DNA of 64,000 nucleotides from Buchnera aphidicola (Periphyllus testudinaceus) (GTDB lineage: Bacteria; Pseudomonadota; Gammaproteobacteria; Enterobacterales; Enterobacteriaceae). The position numbers were made by a program, and so were the translations under genes. Position 1 is the stretch's first letter. The number at the start of each line of letters is the position of its first letter. Below are positions 20,748-30,605 of this stretch, piece by piece. The stretch spans positions 62,001 to 126,000 of the forward strand of contig NZ_OZ060380.1 of the NCBI RefSeq assembly GCF_964059035.1, given 5' to 3'. The notes beneath the pieces were generated by a model. It worked only from the letters and a program-made list of their open reading frames with translations. It was not told the origin of the DNA and searched no databases.

Positions 20748-21839
20748 TTAATAATCCTGAATTATCGATTTAATAATTTCATTCCCCATTTGTTCAGTTG
20801 TTATAAATTTTTTTTTATCAGAAATGTCATATGTTTGAAAACCTTTTAACAAAGTTTTTTGTACTGAATAATTTATTAAATTTGATAAATTGTTCATATT
20901 AAAACTATGTTTTAATAGCATGGATAAAGATAGTATTTGAGCAATAGGATTAGCAATATTTTTTCCTTGAATATCAGGAGCAGATCCTCCAGCAGGTTCA
21001 TATAATCCAAAACCTTTTTCATTTAAACTTGCAGAAGGTAACATTCCAATAGATCCCGTTAAGATTCCACATTCATCTGATATAATATCTCCTATAAGAT
21101 TTGGACATAGAATTACATCAAATTTACTTGGATTTTTTATAATCTGCATTACTGCATTGTCAAAATATAAATGAGATAATTTTACTTTAGGGTATTTTTT
21201 TGAAATTTTATCAACAGTTTTTCTCCATAATTTAGATGTTTGGAGAACATTAGATTTATCTATAGATGTTACTTTAAAATTTCTATTACTTGCTTCTTGA
21301 AATGCAATTTTAGCTATTCTTTTTATTTCATATTTATTATAAATTGTTGTGTCTATTGCATAATGTTGATTTTTTTTTTTTATTTCTTTAGAAGGTTTTC
21401 CAAAATATATTCCTCCTGTTAATTCGCGTACACATAAAATATCAAATCCTTTTTTTACTATTTTTTTTTTTAAAGGAGATAGATAATTTAGTTTGTTTAA
21501 TAATAAAGAGGGTCTTAAATTGACAAAAAAATTAAAATATTTTCTTATGTATAATAAAGAAGAAACTTCTGGTCTATTTTTTGGAGATAAAGAATTCCAT
21601 TTTGGACCACCTATGGATCCTAATAAAATTGCATCAGATTTTTTACATCCTTTTAGTGTTTTTTTTGGTAGCGCTGTTCCATGTTTATCAATTGCAATTC
21701 CTCCGATATCATATTCTTGAGTTTCAATCATTAAATTAAATTTTTTTTTTAAAATTTTAATTATTTTGCAAGCTTCATTCATAACTTCTGGACCAATTCC
21801 ATCACCCGGTAAAATAGCTATTTTATATCTTTTTTTCAT
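20748..21839 (-). CDS. leuB: 3-isopropylmalate dehydrogenase
   Basis: LeuB oxidatively decarboxylates 3-isopropylmalate with NAD. It has [14 protein letters not shown] at the N-terminus, the RRP-type substrate loop as [15 protein letters not shown] and the metal/cofactor region [22 protein letters not shown] with [13 protein letters not shown]. The open frame extends to 21875, but the upstream 12 codons are lysine-rich and unlike the family. The Met at 21839 aligns with the E. coli start and gives 363 residues (E. coli 363), so I chose it. It is the first gene of the cluster, giving the unusual order leuB-C-D-A. Confidence 0.94.
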   Translation of the reverse strand: MKKRYKIAILPGDGIGPEVMNEACKIIKILKKKFNLMIETQEYDIGGIAIDKHGTALPKKTLKGCKKSDAILLGSIGGPKWNSLSPKNRPEVSSLLYIRKYFNFFVNLRPSLLLNKLNYLSPLKKKIVKKGFDILCVRELTGGIYFGKPSKEIKKKNQHYAIDTTIYNKYEIKRIAKIAFQEASNRNFKVTSIDKSNVLQTSKLWRKTVDKISKKYPKVKLSHLYFDNAVMQIIKNPSKFDVILCPNLIGDIISDECGILTGSIGMLPSASLNEKGFGLYEPAGGSAPDIQGKNIANPIAQILSLSMLLKHSFNMNNLSNLINYSVQKTLLKGFQTYDISDKKKFITTEQMGNEIIKSIIQDY

Positions 21840-21994
21840 TTTTTTAAGTTTTTTTATTAAAATATGATTGATCATACCACATAAATAAAGAGTTTTAAAC
21901 TTTTCAAAAGTACTAGTTTTTTTTAAAATATATATATATAATTAAAAAAAAAATAAAAAAAACAATTAAATTTATTTTAAAAAAATAGATAAAA

Positions 21995-22003
21995 TGTTAT
22001 AAT
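21995..22003 (+). promoter_or_regulatory. possible extended -10 promoter of dcd
   Basis: The sequence TGTTATAAT is a perfect extended -10 element (TGnTATAAT). It lies about 78 bases upstream of the dcd start, in the divergent leuB/dcd spacer. In DNA this rich in A and T such matches also arise by chance. Confidence 0.3.
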
Positions 22004-22081
22004 AATAAGGAATTTTTTATAAAAAATTATTTTTAAAATAATTTAATAAAAATTATTTAAATAATTTATGAGACAAAATAT

Positions 22082-22675
22082 ATGAGACTATGTGATAGTG
22101 ATATTGAAAAATATATTTTAGAAAAAAAAATAATAATAAAACCGATACCTAATATTAAAAAAATTAATGGATTAACTATAGATATACATTTAAGTAATAA
22201 ATTTAGAGTATTTAAGAATTTTCAAAATAATGTTATTGATTTAAGAAAATCATCAAAAGTTATTAAATTAGGATTAAAAAAAAATATTAGTGATGAATTA
22301 ATTATAAGTAAAGAAAAATCATTTATTTTAAAACCTAAAGATTTTATTTTATCAATGACTTTAGAAAAAATTTCTATTCCAAATAATTTAGTTGGATGGT
22401 TAGATGGTCGATCTTCTTTAGCAAGATTAGGATTAATGATACATATGACTTCACATAGAATTGATCCAGGATGGAATGGAAATATTGTATTAGAAATTTT
22501 TAATGCAGGAAAATCAATTTTAGCTTTAAGTCCAGGAATGGCTATAGCTGCTTTAAGTTTTGAAAAGTTATCTGGAACTTCTAAAAGACCATATAATTTT
22601 AAAAATAACTCAAAATATTTCAATCAATCAAGTATTTTATCTAGTTTAATATATAAAGATGAAGTATCTAAATAA
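22082..22675 (+). CDS. dcd: dCTP deaminase
   Basis: Dcd deaminates dCTP to dUTP and supplies the thymidylate pathway. The 197-residue protein (193 in E. coli) starts MRLCDSDIEKYI like its homologue. It carries the substrate-binding GWLDGRSSLARLGLMIHMTSHRIDPGWNGNIVLEI block near residues 105-137, which includes the catalytic Glu. No strong ribosome-binding site is visible, but the start matches the family. It sits directly after the inserted leucine cluster and just before metG. Confidence 0.95.
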   Translation: MRLCDSDIEKYILEKKIIIKPIPNIKKINGLTIDIHLSNKFRVFKNFQNNVIDLRKSSKVIKLGLKKNISDELIISKEKSFILKPKDFILSMTLEKISIPNNLVGWLDGRSSLARLGLMIHMTSHRIDPGWNGNIVLEIFNAGKSILALSPGMAIAALSFEKLSGTSKRPYNFKNNSKYFNQSSILSSLIYKDEVSK

Positions 22676-22768
22676 TTTTTTTAAGTAATATGTTTTTTTT
22701 AAATGCATATTTTTAAAGAATTAGACATATATTTAATAAATTAAAATTAATTAAAATGAAAATAATAT

Positions 22769-24391
22769 ATGATAAAAAAAAAAATGTTAGTTACTTGTGC
22801 TTTACCGTATGCAAATGGTCCTATACATATAGGTCATTTATTAGAACATATTCAAGCTGATATATGGGTTAGATATCACAAAATGAGGAAAAGAGAAGTA
22901 TTTTTTATTTGTGCAGATGATGCTCATGGAACTCCAATTATGTTAAAATCTAAAGAAATGAAAATTAATCCAAAAATATTAATAAAAAATATTTTTAAAA
23001 AGCATATTTCAGATTTTTTAAATTTTAATATTTCTTATGATAATTATGGTAGTACAGATAGTAAAGAAAATTTTTATTTTTCTAATAAAATATTTTTGTT
23101 TTTAAAAAAAAAAAAATATATTTCTGAAAAAAAAATTTTACAGTTATATGATTTAAAAAAAAAAATGTTTCTTCCTGATAGACTAGTAAAAGGAAATTGT
23201 CCAAAATGTAATAAAAAAAATCAATATGGTGATCATTGCGAAAATTGTGGATGTGTTTATGATGCTTCAGATTTGTTACATCCTAGATCAGAAATATCTG
23301 GAAGTATTCCTGTTTTAAAAAAATCAATTCATTTATTTTTTGATTTACCTGTATTTGAAAAAAAAATACGACGTTGGTTAAATTGTGGAGTATTACAAAA
23401 AAAAGTTAAAAATAAAATTAAAGAATGGTTTGTAAAAGGATTAAAAAAATGGGATATCTCAAGAGATGCTCCTTATTTTGGTTTTAAAATACCTGGTTAT
23501 AAAGAAAAATATTTTTATGTTTGGTTAGATGCTCCTATATGCTATATTAGTACTTTTAAAAATTTGTGTAAAAAAAATAAAAATATTGTTTTTAATGAAT
23601 TTTGGAAAAATAGTAATGATACAGATTTATATCATTTTATAGGAAAAGATATAATTTATTTTCATAGTATATTTTGGCCTGCGATATTAGAAGGTATAAA
23701 TTTTAGAAAACCAACAAAAATTTTTACACATGGATATGTTACTTTAAATAATAAAAAAATGTCTAAATCAAAAAATAAATTAATAAAAGCAAAAACTTTT
23801 TTAAAATATTTTGATTCTGATAGTTTAAGGTATTATTTTGCATCTAAATCGTCGTCATCAATAGATGATATTGAATTTAATATAATAGAATTTATTAATC
23901 TTATTAATTCAAATATAGTAAACAAAATTGTAAATCTTGCTTCTAGATGTGCAAGTTTTATTAATATTAATTTTAATGGAAAATTAAGTAAATTTATATT
24001 AGAAAAAAAATTATATAATTTATTTTTATATAAAACAAAAAAAATTATGTTTTTATTTGAAAAAAGAGAGTTTTCTTCTATTATTCGAATTGTTACAAAA
24101 TATTCTGATATAGCAAATAATTATATTACTAAAAAACATCCTTGGAAAATTTCTAAAAAAGATAAATATAATAAAAAAATACAATTAATTTGTACAATGG
24201 GTATTAATTTATTTCGTTTTTTGATTACATGGTTGAAACCTATTATGCCAGATTTAATTTGTAGAGTTGAATCTTTTTTAATGAGTAAAATATCTTTTAA
24301 AGTATGCAAAACACCTTTATTAAATCATAAAATTTCTATATTTGTTCATTTATATAAAAGAATTTCAAGTTCTTTAATTCATGCTTTTTAG
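22769..24391 (+). CDS. metG: methionyl-tRNA synthetase, lacking the C-terminal dimerisation domain
   Basis: MetRS charges tRNA-Met. HIGH is at residues 20-23 (GPIHIGHLLEH), and the zinc knuckle CPKCNKKNQYGDHCENCG is near residue 145. The second signature is KMSKSKN near residue 330, and the anticodon-binding alpha-helical domain follows. The protein stops at 540 residues, whereas E. coli MetRS has 677. The missing part is the C-terminal tRNA-binding/dimerisation domain, which is dispensable for catalysis. Other Buchnera enzymes are similarly short. It converges on tilS with a 16-base spacer. Confidence 0.95.
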   Translation: MIKKKMLVTCALPYANGPIHIGHLLEHIQADIWVRYHKMRKREVFFICADDAHGTPIMLKSKEMKINPKILIKNIFKKHISDFLNFNISYDNYGSTDSKENFYFSNKIFLFLKKKKYISEKKILQLYDLKKKMFLPDRLVKGNCPKCNKKNQYGDHCENCGCVYDASDLLHPRSEISGSIPVLKKSIHLFFDLPVFEKKIRRWLNCGVLQKKVKNKIKEWFVKGLKKWDISRDAPYFGFKIPGYKEKYFYVWLDAPICYISTFKNLCKKNKNIVFNEFWKNSNDTDLYHFIGKDIIYFHSIFWPAILEGINFRKPTKIFTHGYVTLNNKKMSKSKNKLIKAKTFLKYFDSDSLRYYFASKSSSSIDDIEFNIIEFINLINSNIVNKIVNLASRCASFININFNGKLSKFILEKKLYNLFLYKTKKIMFLFEKREFSSIIRIVTKYSDIANNYITKKHPWKISKKDKYNKKIQLICTMGINLFRFLITWLKPIMPDLICRVESFLMSKISFKVCKTPLLNHKISIFVHLYKRISSSLIHAF

Positions 24392-24407
24392 AATTTTTAG
24401 TATATTT

Positions 24408-25703
24408 TTATTTATTCCATATGACAGAAATTTTTTTTTCTTTAATATTATATTTTTTTTTTGTAACTATAATTCCAATTATAGATATTAATTTATTATT
24501 ATAAAATAAAAGTGGAATTTTTTTTCTTTTCCAAGGAGGTATTTTAAATTCATTAAAGATTTTTTTAATTTTTTTTTTAGTTTTATTTTGATGAGTTTGA
24601 ATTTTTTTATTAGTTTGAAATTTAATTATTATTAATTGATTTTTTTTTGGTTTTTTTATATATAGTTTATTTTTTGAATATTTTTTTTTTATCATTTTTA
24701 AATATCCAAAATTTTTTGGAAGGATTAATTTTTTAAATGGAGGATGCCAAAATATAATATAATTTTTTATTGTTGGTTTTTTTTTTATCCAAAATAAATG
24801 ATTTTGATATTTCCAAATTTCATATTTTTTTAAAACAATTTTAGGATTTTTTTTTTTTTTATTATTAATTACATTTTTTATAATATTTTTTAAAAAAATT
24901 AATGATGGTAATTTTTTTTTTTGTATATTTATCCATTTTCTAATTATAAAATATTGCATTTTTATATTTAATTTTTTTATATTTTTTAAATATAATGCTT
25001 TTTTTTTATATAAATTTTTTTTTATAATTGGATGTATAAAATTGTTTAAAAGTTTGTGTTCATTATGAATTAATTGAGTTGTTCTTAAACAATTTTTTGG
25101 AAAAAATTTCCATCTTTTTTTAATAATAGGCATTATTTTATGTCGAATAAAATTTCTATCATAAGATAAGTTGTTGTTGCTATGATCATTTATCCATTTT
25201 AATTTTTTTTTTTTTGCCCATTTTTCAATTTTTGATCTAGAAAATTCTAATAATGGTCTTATCAAAATATTTTTAAAAAATTTTTTTTTATAAGAAATGC
25301 TAGATAACCCTTTTGGTCCGCTTCCTCTTTTTATAGATAGTATTAAAGTTTCGCATTGATCATCTAAATTATGTCCTGTTAACAAAATTTCTTCTGATAA
25401 TAAATTTTTTTTAAATATTTGATATCTTTTTTTTCGTGCTTGAGACTCTATATTTTTTTTTTTTAAAAAAATTTTTTCTTCGATAAATTTAATTTTATTT
25501 TTTATACAAATTTTTTTACAATGTTTGCTCCATTTTTTTGATTCTTTATATATTTGATGATTTATATGTATTGCTCTGATTTTTATATTTTTTTTTTTTT
25601 TAATTTCTAATAATTTATATAAAAGTACTGTAGAATCAATTCCTCCACTATATGCAACTAAAAATTTTTTATATTTTGATATTTTTTTTTTAAAGTTTAT
25701 CAT
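24408..25703 (-). CDS. tilS: tRNA(Ile)-lysidine synthetase
   Basis: TilS converts the wobble cytidine of tRNA-Ile(CAU) to lysidine with ATP and lysine, making AUA readable. That is essential in a genome full of AUA codons. The 431-residue protein (432 in E. coli) has the PP-loop ATP motif YSGGIDSTVLL at residues 18-28 and TGHNLDDQCETLILSIKRGSGPKGLSS near residue 115. The C-terminal half is extremely lysine/isoleucine-rich and barely conserved. Confidence 0.94.
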   Translation of the reverse strand: MINFKKKISKYKKFLVAYSGGIDSTVLLYKLLEIKKKKNIKIRAIHINHQIYKESKKWSKHCKKICIKNKIKFIEEKIFLKKKNIESQARKKRYQIFKKNLLSEEILLTGHNLDDQCETLILSIKRGSGPKGLSSISYKKKFFKNILIRPLLEFSRSKIEKWAKKKKLKWINDHSNNNLSYDRNFIRHKIMPIIKKRWKFFPKNCLRTTQLIHNEHKLLNNFIHPIIKKNLYKKKALYLKNIKKLNIKMQYFIIRKWINIQKKKLPSLIFLKNIIKNVINNKKKKNPKIVLKKYEIWKYQNHLFWIKKKPTIKNYIIFWHPPFKKLILPKNFGYLKMIKKKYSKNKLYIKKPKKNQLIIIKFQTNKKIQTHQNKTKKKIKKIFNEFKIPPWKRKKIPLLFYNNKLISIIGIIVTKKKYNIKEKKISVIWNK

Positions 25704-25771
25704 ATTATATTAATTATTTTATATTTTTATTTAAATTAAAATATATTTTTTTGTTATTAAAAAATAAATAA

Positions 25772-25844
25772 TACGTTCGAGTGGACTTGAACCACTGACT
25801 TCTACCATGTCATAGTAGCGCTCTACCAACTGAGCTACGAACGT
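25772..25844 (-). tRNA. tRNA-Val (anticodon GAC)
   Basis: On the minus strand the sequence folds into a full cloverleaf. The 7-bp acceptor stem is ACGTTCG/CGAACGT with discriminator A. The D arm is GCTCAGTTGGTAGAGC. The anticodon stem CTACT/GGTAG surrounds the loop ATGACAT, with GAC at positions 34-36. The T arm is AGTGG-TTCAAGT-CCACT. The 3' CCA is not encoded. GAC reads the valine codons GUC and GUU. Confidence 0.95.
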
Positions 25845-25971
25845 TTTTTATAATTTTTCTTTTTATTTTAAATAAAAAATTTTTATTTGTAAATACAAAA
25901 CTTTTTATATATTTTTTTTTTATATATTAATTATTTTTTATTATTTTTTTAAAAAAATACGAGGTTAAATA

Positions 25972-26604
25972 ATGTTTACAGGTATTATAAAAGGAGTAGC
26001 TACTGTTTTATCTATTAATAAAAAAAGTTCTAAATATTATAAATGTTATTTTTTTATGCCTAATTTTTTTTTAAAAGGAATTCATATAGGAGATTCAATA
26101 TCTAATAATGGTTGTTGTTTAACTATAATAAAAATTTTTAAAAATATAGCTAAATTTCATATTATTAATGAAACTTATAAAAAAACTAATTTAAAATTTT
26201 TAAAAAAAAATGATTTAGTAAACGTTGAAAGAGCTGCTAGATTTAATGATGAAATTGGAGGTCATATTGTTTCTGGCCACATTATTACTACTGCTAAAAT
26301 TATTAAAATTTTTAAATCTAAAAAATATTTAAAATTTTTATTAAAATTAAATAATAAATTTATAAAATATATTTTTTACAAAGGTTTTATTTGTTTGGAT
26401 GGTGTAAGTTTAACTGTCGGAAAGATTGTAAAAAATTGTTTTTATGTTCGTATCATTCCTGAAACATTTTTAAGAACTAATTTTATGTTTAGAAAAGTGA
26501 ACGATTTTATAAATATTGAAATTGATTCTATGACTCAAATTATAGTTGATACTTGTAAAAGTTTTTTTAAAAAAAAACATAATTTTTTAAATTTTCATAA
26601 TTAA
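25972..26604 (+). CDS. ribE: riboflavin synthase, alpha chain
   Basis: This enzyme dismutates two 6,7-dimethyl-8-ribityllumazine molecules to riboflavin. The 210-residue protein (213 in E. coli, where the gene is called ribC or ribE) shows the two-barrel repeat. The first half has MFTGIIKGVATVL, GCCLTI and ERAARFNDEIGGHIVSGHI; the second half has GFICLDGVSLTVGKI. No other riboflavin gene lies in the window. It sits between the tRNA-Val and nth, where Buchnera normally carries rnf genes after it; those are absent here. Confidence 0.93.
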   Translation: MFTGIIKGVATVLSINKKSSKYYKCYFFMPNFFLKGIHIGDSISNNGCCLTIIKIFKNIAKFHIINETYKKTNLKFLKKNDLVNVERAARFNDEIGGHIVSGHIITTAKIIKIFKSKKYLKFLLKLNNKFIKYIFYKGFICLDGVSLTVGKIVKNCFYVRIIPETFLRTNFMFRKVNDFINIEIDSMTQIIVDTCKSFFKKKHNFLNFHN

Positions 26605-26672
26605 TAATTATTTAACTTAAAAATTTTTATATTTATAATATATAGTATAAAAAAAATTTTAGTAATATAAAA

Positions 26673-27311
26673 ATGAATAGAACAAATATACAAAAAATTT
26701 TATTTTTATTGAAAAAAAAATATAAAAAAAAAAAAAGAACGACGTTATTATATTCTTCTGCTTTTGAATGTTTAATATCTGTTATTTTATCTGCTCAATC
26801 ACAGGATATTATTGTAAATAAATCTACTAAAAATTTATTTTTAGTTGCTAATAACCCGAAAAAAATGATTTTATTAGGAGAAAAAAAAATACGATATTAT
26901 ATAAAAAATATAGGATTATATAAAAAAAAAGCAAAAAATATTTTTCAAACTTGTATTCTTCTTTTGAATACATATAAAGGTTTAGTTCCTTCATCTAGAA
27001 AAGAATTAGAAAAGTTGCCTGGTGTAGGAAGAAAAACTTCTAATGTAGTGTTAAATCTTATTTTTAATAAGAAAACTATTGCAGTAGATACTCATGTATT
27101 TAGAATATGTAATAGATTAGGTTTAGCAATTGGAAATACTCCAATAAAAGTTGAATCAATTTTATTAAAAATTATACCTAATAATATGAAATTATATATT
27201 CATAGTTGGTTGTTATTTCATGGGAGAAATGTTTGCCAAGCAAAAAATATTCAATGTAATATTTGTATATTATATAAATTATGTAAGTATAATAATAAAT
27301 TAAAATTTTAA
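26673..27311 (+). CDS. nth: endonuclease III
   Basis: Nth is the base-excision glycosylase/AP lyase for oxidised pyrimidines. The 212-residue protein (211 in E. coli) has the helix-hairpin-helix LPGVGRKTSNVV with the catalytic Lys near residue 119 and the catalytic Asp in VDTHVFRI near residue 138. The [4Fe-4S] motif Cys-X6-Cys-X2-Cys-X5-Cys closes the C-terminus. All key residues are intact. With nfo (42.2 kb) it provides a minimal base-excision repair set. Confidence 0.95.
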   Translation: MNRTNIQKILFLLKKKYKKKKRTTLLYSSAFECLISVILSAQSQDIIVNKSTKNLFLVANNPKKMILLGEKKIRYYIKNIGLYKKKAKNIFQTCILLLNTYKGLVPSSRKELEKLPGVGRKTSNVVLNLIFNKKTIAVDTHVFRICNRLGLAIGNTPIKVESILLKIIPNNMKLYIHSWLLFHGRNVCQAKNIQCNICILYKLCKYNNKLKF

Positions 27312-27370
27312 AAAAATTTTTTGTATTATAGTATATTTTATATTTATTTTTTATAGAAAATAGGATTTAT

Positions 27371-28648
27371 ATGTTAAAAATAAAATTTCTTGATCAGTTA
27401 AAAAAACGTAAATTAATATCTCAAATTACTAATGATATTAAAGTTAATGTTTTATTAGAAAAAAAAAATATTTCTATATATTGTGGTTTTGATCCTACTG
27501 CAGATAGTTTACATGTTGGTCATATTCTTCCTTTATTATTTTTAAAAAGATTTCAATTAAAAGGACATACTCCTATTGTATTGATTGGCGGAGCAACTAG
27601 TTTAATTGGAGATCCTAGTTTTAAATTAGAAGAAAGAAAATTATGTAATTTTGTTGATACATCTTCTTGGATTGAGAATATTAAAAGTCAAATTTCATTG
27701 TTTTTAGATTTTTCAGATATATCAAATAAAGCAATTATTTTAAATAATTACGATTGGTTTAAAAAATTAAATATAATTAGTTTTTTAAGAAAAATCGGAA
27801 AAAATTTTTCCGTTAAACAAATGATTAATAAAGAATCCGTTAAACAAAGAATTGATAGGGATAATAAAGGTATTTCGTTTACTGAATTTTCTTATAGTTT
27901 ATTACAAGCTTATGATTTTTCTATTTTATATAAAAATTATAATACTATGCTTCAAATAGGTGGATCTGATCAATGGGGTAATATTACTTCTGGTATTCAT
28001 TTAACTCATTCTTTGTACAATTCTGAAGTTTTTGGGTTAACTTTGCCTCTTTTAACAACTTCTACAGGTGAAAAATTTGGAAAAAGTGGATTAAAAACAA
28101 TATGGTTAGATTCAAAGAAAACTACTCCATATGAATTTTATCAATTTTGGTTAAATACTACAGATAAAAATATATATAATTATTTAAAATATTTTACTTT
28201 TTTAAGTATAGATAAAATTCAGAAAATGAAAAAAAAAGATAAAAAAGAAAATACTTATATTAAATCAAAAAAAATTCTTGCAAAAAATGTTACTTGTTTA
28301 ATACATGGAAAAAAAAAATATAAAATTTCTAAAAAAATTTCTAATATTTTTTTTTCTAAAAAATTAAATATGTTAAAATTAAAAAATTTAAAAAAATTAA
28401 AAAAATATAATGCTCCTCATATTTGTTTAAAAAATAAAATATATAATTTGAAGGAAGTTTTATATTTAACTAATTTAGCGACTTCATATAGACATGCAAG
28501 AGATTTAATTAGTTCAAATTCAATTTCCATTAATTATAAAAAAGAGAAAAATATAAATTACATTTTTTCAGATTTGGATAAATTATTTAAAAAATATACA
28601 TTACTTAAAAAAGGAAAAAAAACATTTTTTCTTATAATATGGAAATAA
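27371..28648 (+). CDS. tyrS: tyrosyl-tRNA synthetase
   Basis: TyrRS charges tRNA-Tyr. The 425-residue class I enzyme (424 in E. coli) has the HIGH-type motif HVGH at residues 48-51, preceded by YCGFDPTADSL. It has the tyrosine-binding region LLQAYDFSILY and GGSDQWGNITSG, and the KMSKS-type motif KFGKS near residue 235. The C-terminal S4-like domain includes SYRHARDLISSNSISIN. A TAGGATTT ribosome-binding site precedes the start. It converges on the sufA-like gene. Confidence 0.96.
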   Translation: MLKIKFLDQLKKRKLISQITNDIKVNVLLEKKNISIYCGFDPTADSLHVGHILPLLFLKRFQLKGHTPIVLIGGATSLIGDPSFKLEERKLCNFVDTSSWIENIKSQISLFLDFSDISNKAIILNNYDWFKKLNIISFLRKIGKNFSVKQMINKESVKQRIDRDNKGISFTEFSYSLLQAYDFSILYKNYNTMLQIGGSDQWGNITSGIHLTHSLYNSEVFGLTLPLLTTSTGEKFGKSGLKTIWLDSKKTTPYEFYQFWLNTTDKNIYNYLKYFTFLSIDKIQKMKKKDKKENTYIKSKKILAKNVTCLIHGKKKYKISKKISNIFFSKKLNMLKLKNLKKLKKYNAPHICLKNKIYNLKEVLYLTNLATSYRHARDLISSNSISINYKKEKNINYIFSDLDKLFKKYTLLKKGKKTFFLIIWK

Positions 28649-28676
28649 AATGTTTTTAAAATTTATAAAAAATTTA

Positions 28677-29048
28677 TTAAAAAATATTTTTAATTTGAAA
28701 ACTTTCTCCACAACCGCATGTATTTTTTATATTTTTATGAAAAAATTTAAAAATATTTTTGAATTTTTCTTGAATAAAATCTATTTTTATTCCATCAATA
28801 AATTTTATTTCATTTTTTGAAACTATAATATTTATATTTTTTTTAAAAAAAATTATGTCTTTTTCTTTAATTTTGTTATATTTTTTTAAAAAATATTTAA
28901 ATCCTGCGCATCCTGTTTTTTTTATATTTATTTTAATATTAATTTTTTTATTTGAATTAAATTCTGAATTAATTTTTTTAAGTGCATTTTTTGTGATATA
29001 TATACCTTTTAATTTTTTTATATTTGATTTAAATAGATAATTTTTCAT
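28677..29048 (-). CDS. sufA: A-type iron-sulfur carrier protein (SufA/ErpA family)
   Basis: The 123-residue protein belongs to the HesB/IscA/SufA/ErpA family that carries and delivers Fe-S clusters. The three cluster-binding cysteines are present in KTGCAGFKYFLK (near residue 48) and the C-terminal CGCGESF. It is probably SufA, because its neighbour is ydiK, which lies next to sufA in E. coli; ErpA is the alternative. Likely clients in this window include LeuC, Nth and the Nuo subunits. It is divergent from ydiK. Confidence 0.82.
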   Translation of the reverse strand: MKNYLFKSNIKKLKGIYITKNALKKINSEFNSNKKINIKINIKKTGCAGFKYFLKKYNKIKEKDIIFFKKNINIIVSKNEIKFIDGIKIDFIQEKFKNIFKFFHKNIKNTCGCGESFQIKNIF

Positions 29049-29249
29049 AATAACATTTTTCTCTAATTTATAATATTTATTATAATTTTTTTAGAAAATA
29101 AAAAAAATTTTTTTTACAAAATTTTATTATAGTTATAAAATTTTATGATTAATAGAATTTTTTTACTTATATATTATACTATATTATAATATTTTTTAAA
29201 TAAAATTTAGTTTTTTTAAAAGTATAAAAAATAATTAAGGTATAATTTT

Positions 29250-30353
29250 ATGAAAAATCCAAAAGATAGTATGGATTTATCACAGATTATTGTTTTAACA
29301 ATTTCGATTTCATCTATTATTTTAGCAAGTTTTTATATTATATGTCCTTTTTTTAAAAGTTTATTTTGGGCTAGCATGATAGTTATTTCTACTTGGCCTT
29401 TAATGTTAAAATTAGAACATTTTTTAGGAGGAAGAAGGCATTTATCTGTTTTTTTTATAATGATATTTTTATTATTGTTATTTTTTATTCCAGTATTTCT
29501 TTTTATAAATAGTTTAATTGAAAATAGTATTTTATTTATTAATTGGATTGCAACTGAAGATCATAAAATTTTTAATTTAAATTATTTAAATTCTATACCT
29601 ATTTTTGGTTCAAGATTTGAATCTGGATACAATAATTTGTTAAATATCAAAAAAAATAATATATTTCATTATTTTCAACCTTATATTTATCAATTTATTA
29701 AATTTTTAATTTTTCAAATAAAAGTTTTAACTAAATCTTTGATTGATTTGTTTTTTGTTTTTTTCTTTAGTTATTTATTATATTGGAAAGGTGAAAGTAT
29801 AAATTCTATTATTTATGATGTGTCTTATCGTTTGAATTCAAAATCTATTCATGAAATATTATTAATTATAGGAAAAGCTATTCGTTCAGTTGCTTTAGGT
29901 GTAGTTGTTACTGCTTTTTTTCAAGGAATTTTAGCTGGTTTAGGTTTATTTATAATAGGCCTTCCATATTCTATTTTTTTAATTATTTTAATAATATTTT
30001 TGTCATTGATTCAAATAGGATCTCTTCCTATTTTAATTCCAATTGTTTTTTGGTTATTTTGGAAGAAATATTTCTTTTATGCAACATTTCTTTTATTGTG
30101 GAGTTTTTTTCTTTCTATATTAGATAATGTTTTAAGATGTTTATTTATTAAAATTGGAATTAATTTACCTTCTTTTTTAATTATATCAGGTGTTATAGGT
30201 GGTTTTATATCATTTGGAATGATAGGATTATTTATTGGCCCTGTTATTTTAGATATTACTTATAGAATTATTTTATCTTGGATGAAAGAAAAATCGGAAA
30301 AAAACGTATATAATATAAAAAAAATTAAAAAATTAATTATAAAAAATAAATAA
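29250..30353 (+). CDS. ydiK: YdiK, AI-2E transporter family membrane protein
   Basis: The 367-residue protein (370 in E. coli) is a polytopic inner-membrane protein of the AI-2E/UPF0118 family. Hydrophobic segments alternate along its length, starting with two helices near residues 10-60, and the family's GLPYSIFLIILIIFLSLIQIGS segment lies near residue 237. Its substrate in the family is uncertain, and autoinducer export cannot be assumed for a symbiont. It is one of few general transporters kept in Buchnera, which makes retention notable. It sits between sufA and aroH. Confidence 0.88.
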   Translation: MKNPKDSMDLSQIIVLTISISSIILASFYIICPFFKSLFWASMIVISTWPLMLKLEHFLGGRRHLSVFFIMIFLLLLFFIPVFLFINSLIENSILFINWIATEDHKIFNLNYLNSIPIFGSRFESGYNNLLNIKKNNIFHYFQPYIYQFIKFLIFQIKVLTKSLIDLFFVFFFSYLLYWKGESINSIIYDVSYRLNSKSIHEILLIIGKAIRSVALGVVVTAFFQGILAGLGLFIIGLPYSIFLIILIIFLSLIQIGSLPILIPIVFWLFWKKYFFYATFLLLWSFFLSILDNVLRCLFIKIGINLPSFLIISGVIGGFISFGMIGLFIGPVILDITYRIILSWMKEKSEKNVYNIKKIKKLIIKNK

Positions 30354-30605
30354 CAAATTTTTTTAAATTTTTAATTTTATTAAAAATTTTAAATAAAATA
30401 TTTTTATAAAAAATATGAAATTTTTTTATAAATATAAATTTTTTATATTTTAATAAATTATAATATTAGTAATTTTTTATTATTTTATAAAAAAATTTTT
30501 GATAAAAAAGTTCTAAATTTTAGAAATAGATTATAAAAAATTGAATATAAATTTAAAAAAAAATGTTATTAGTTCTTTTAATATTATAATTTTATAGAGA
30601 AATAT

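Noticed and set aside
21840..21875. A longer leuB starting at 21875
   Set aside because: The extra 12 codons do not match the family and have no ribosome-binding site; the Met at 21839 aligns with known LeuB starts.
22222..22623. A 133-codon minus-strand open frame inside dcd
   Set aside because: It is an antisense shadow; dcd on the plus strand explains all conserved positions.
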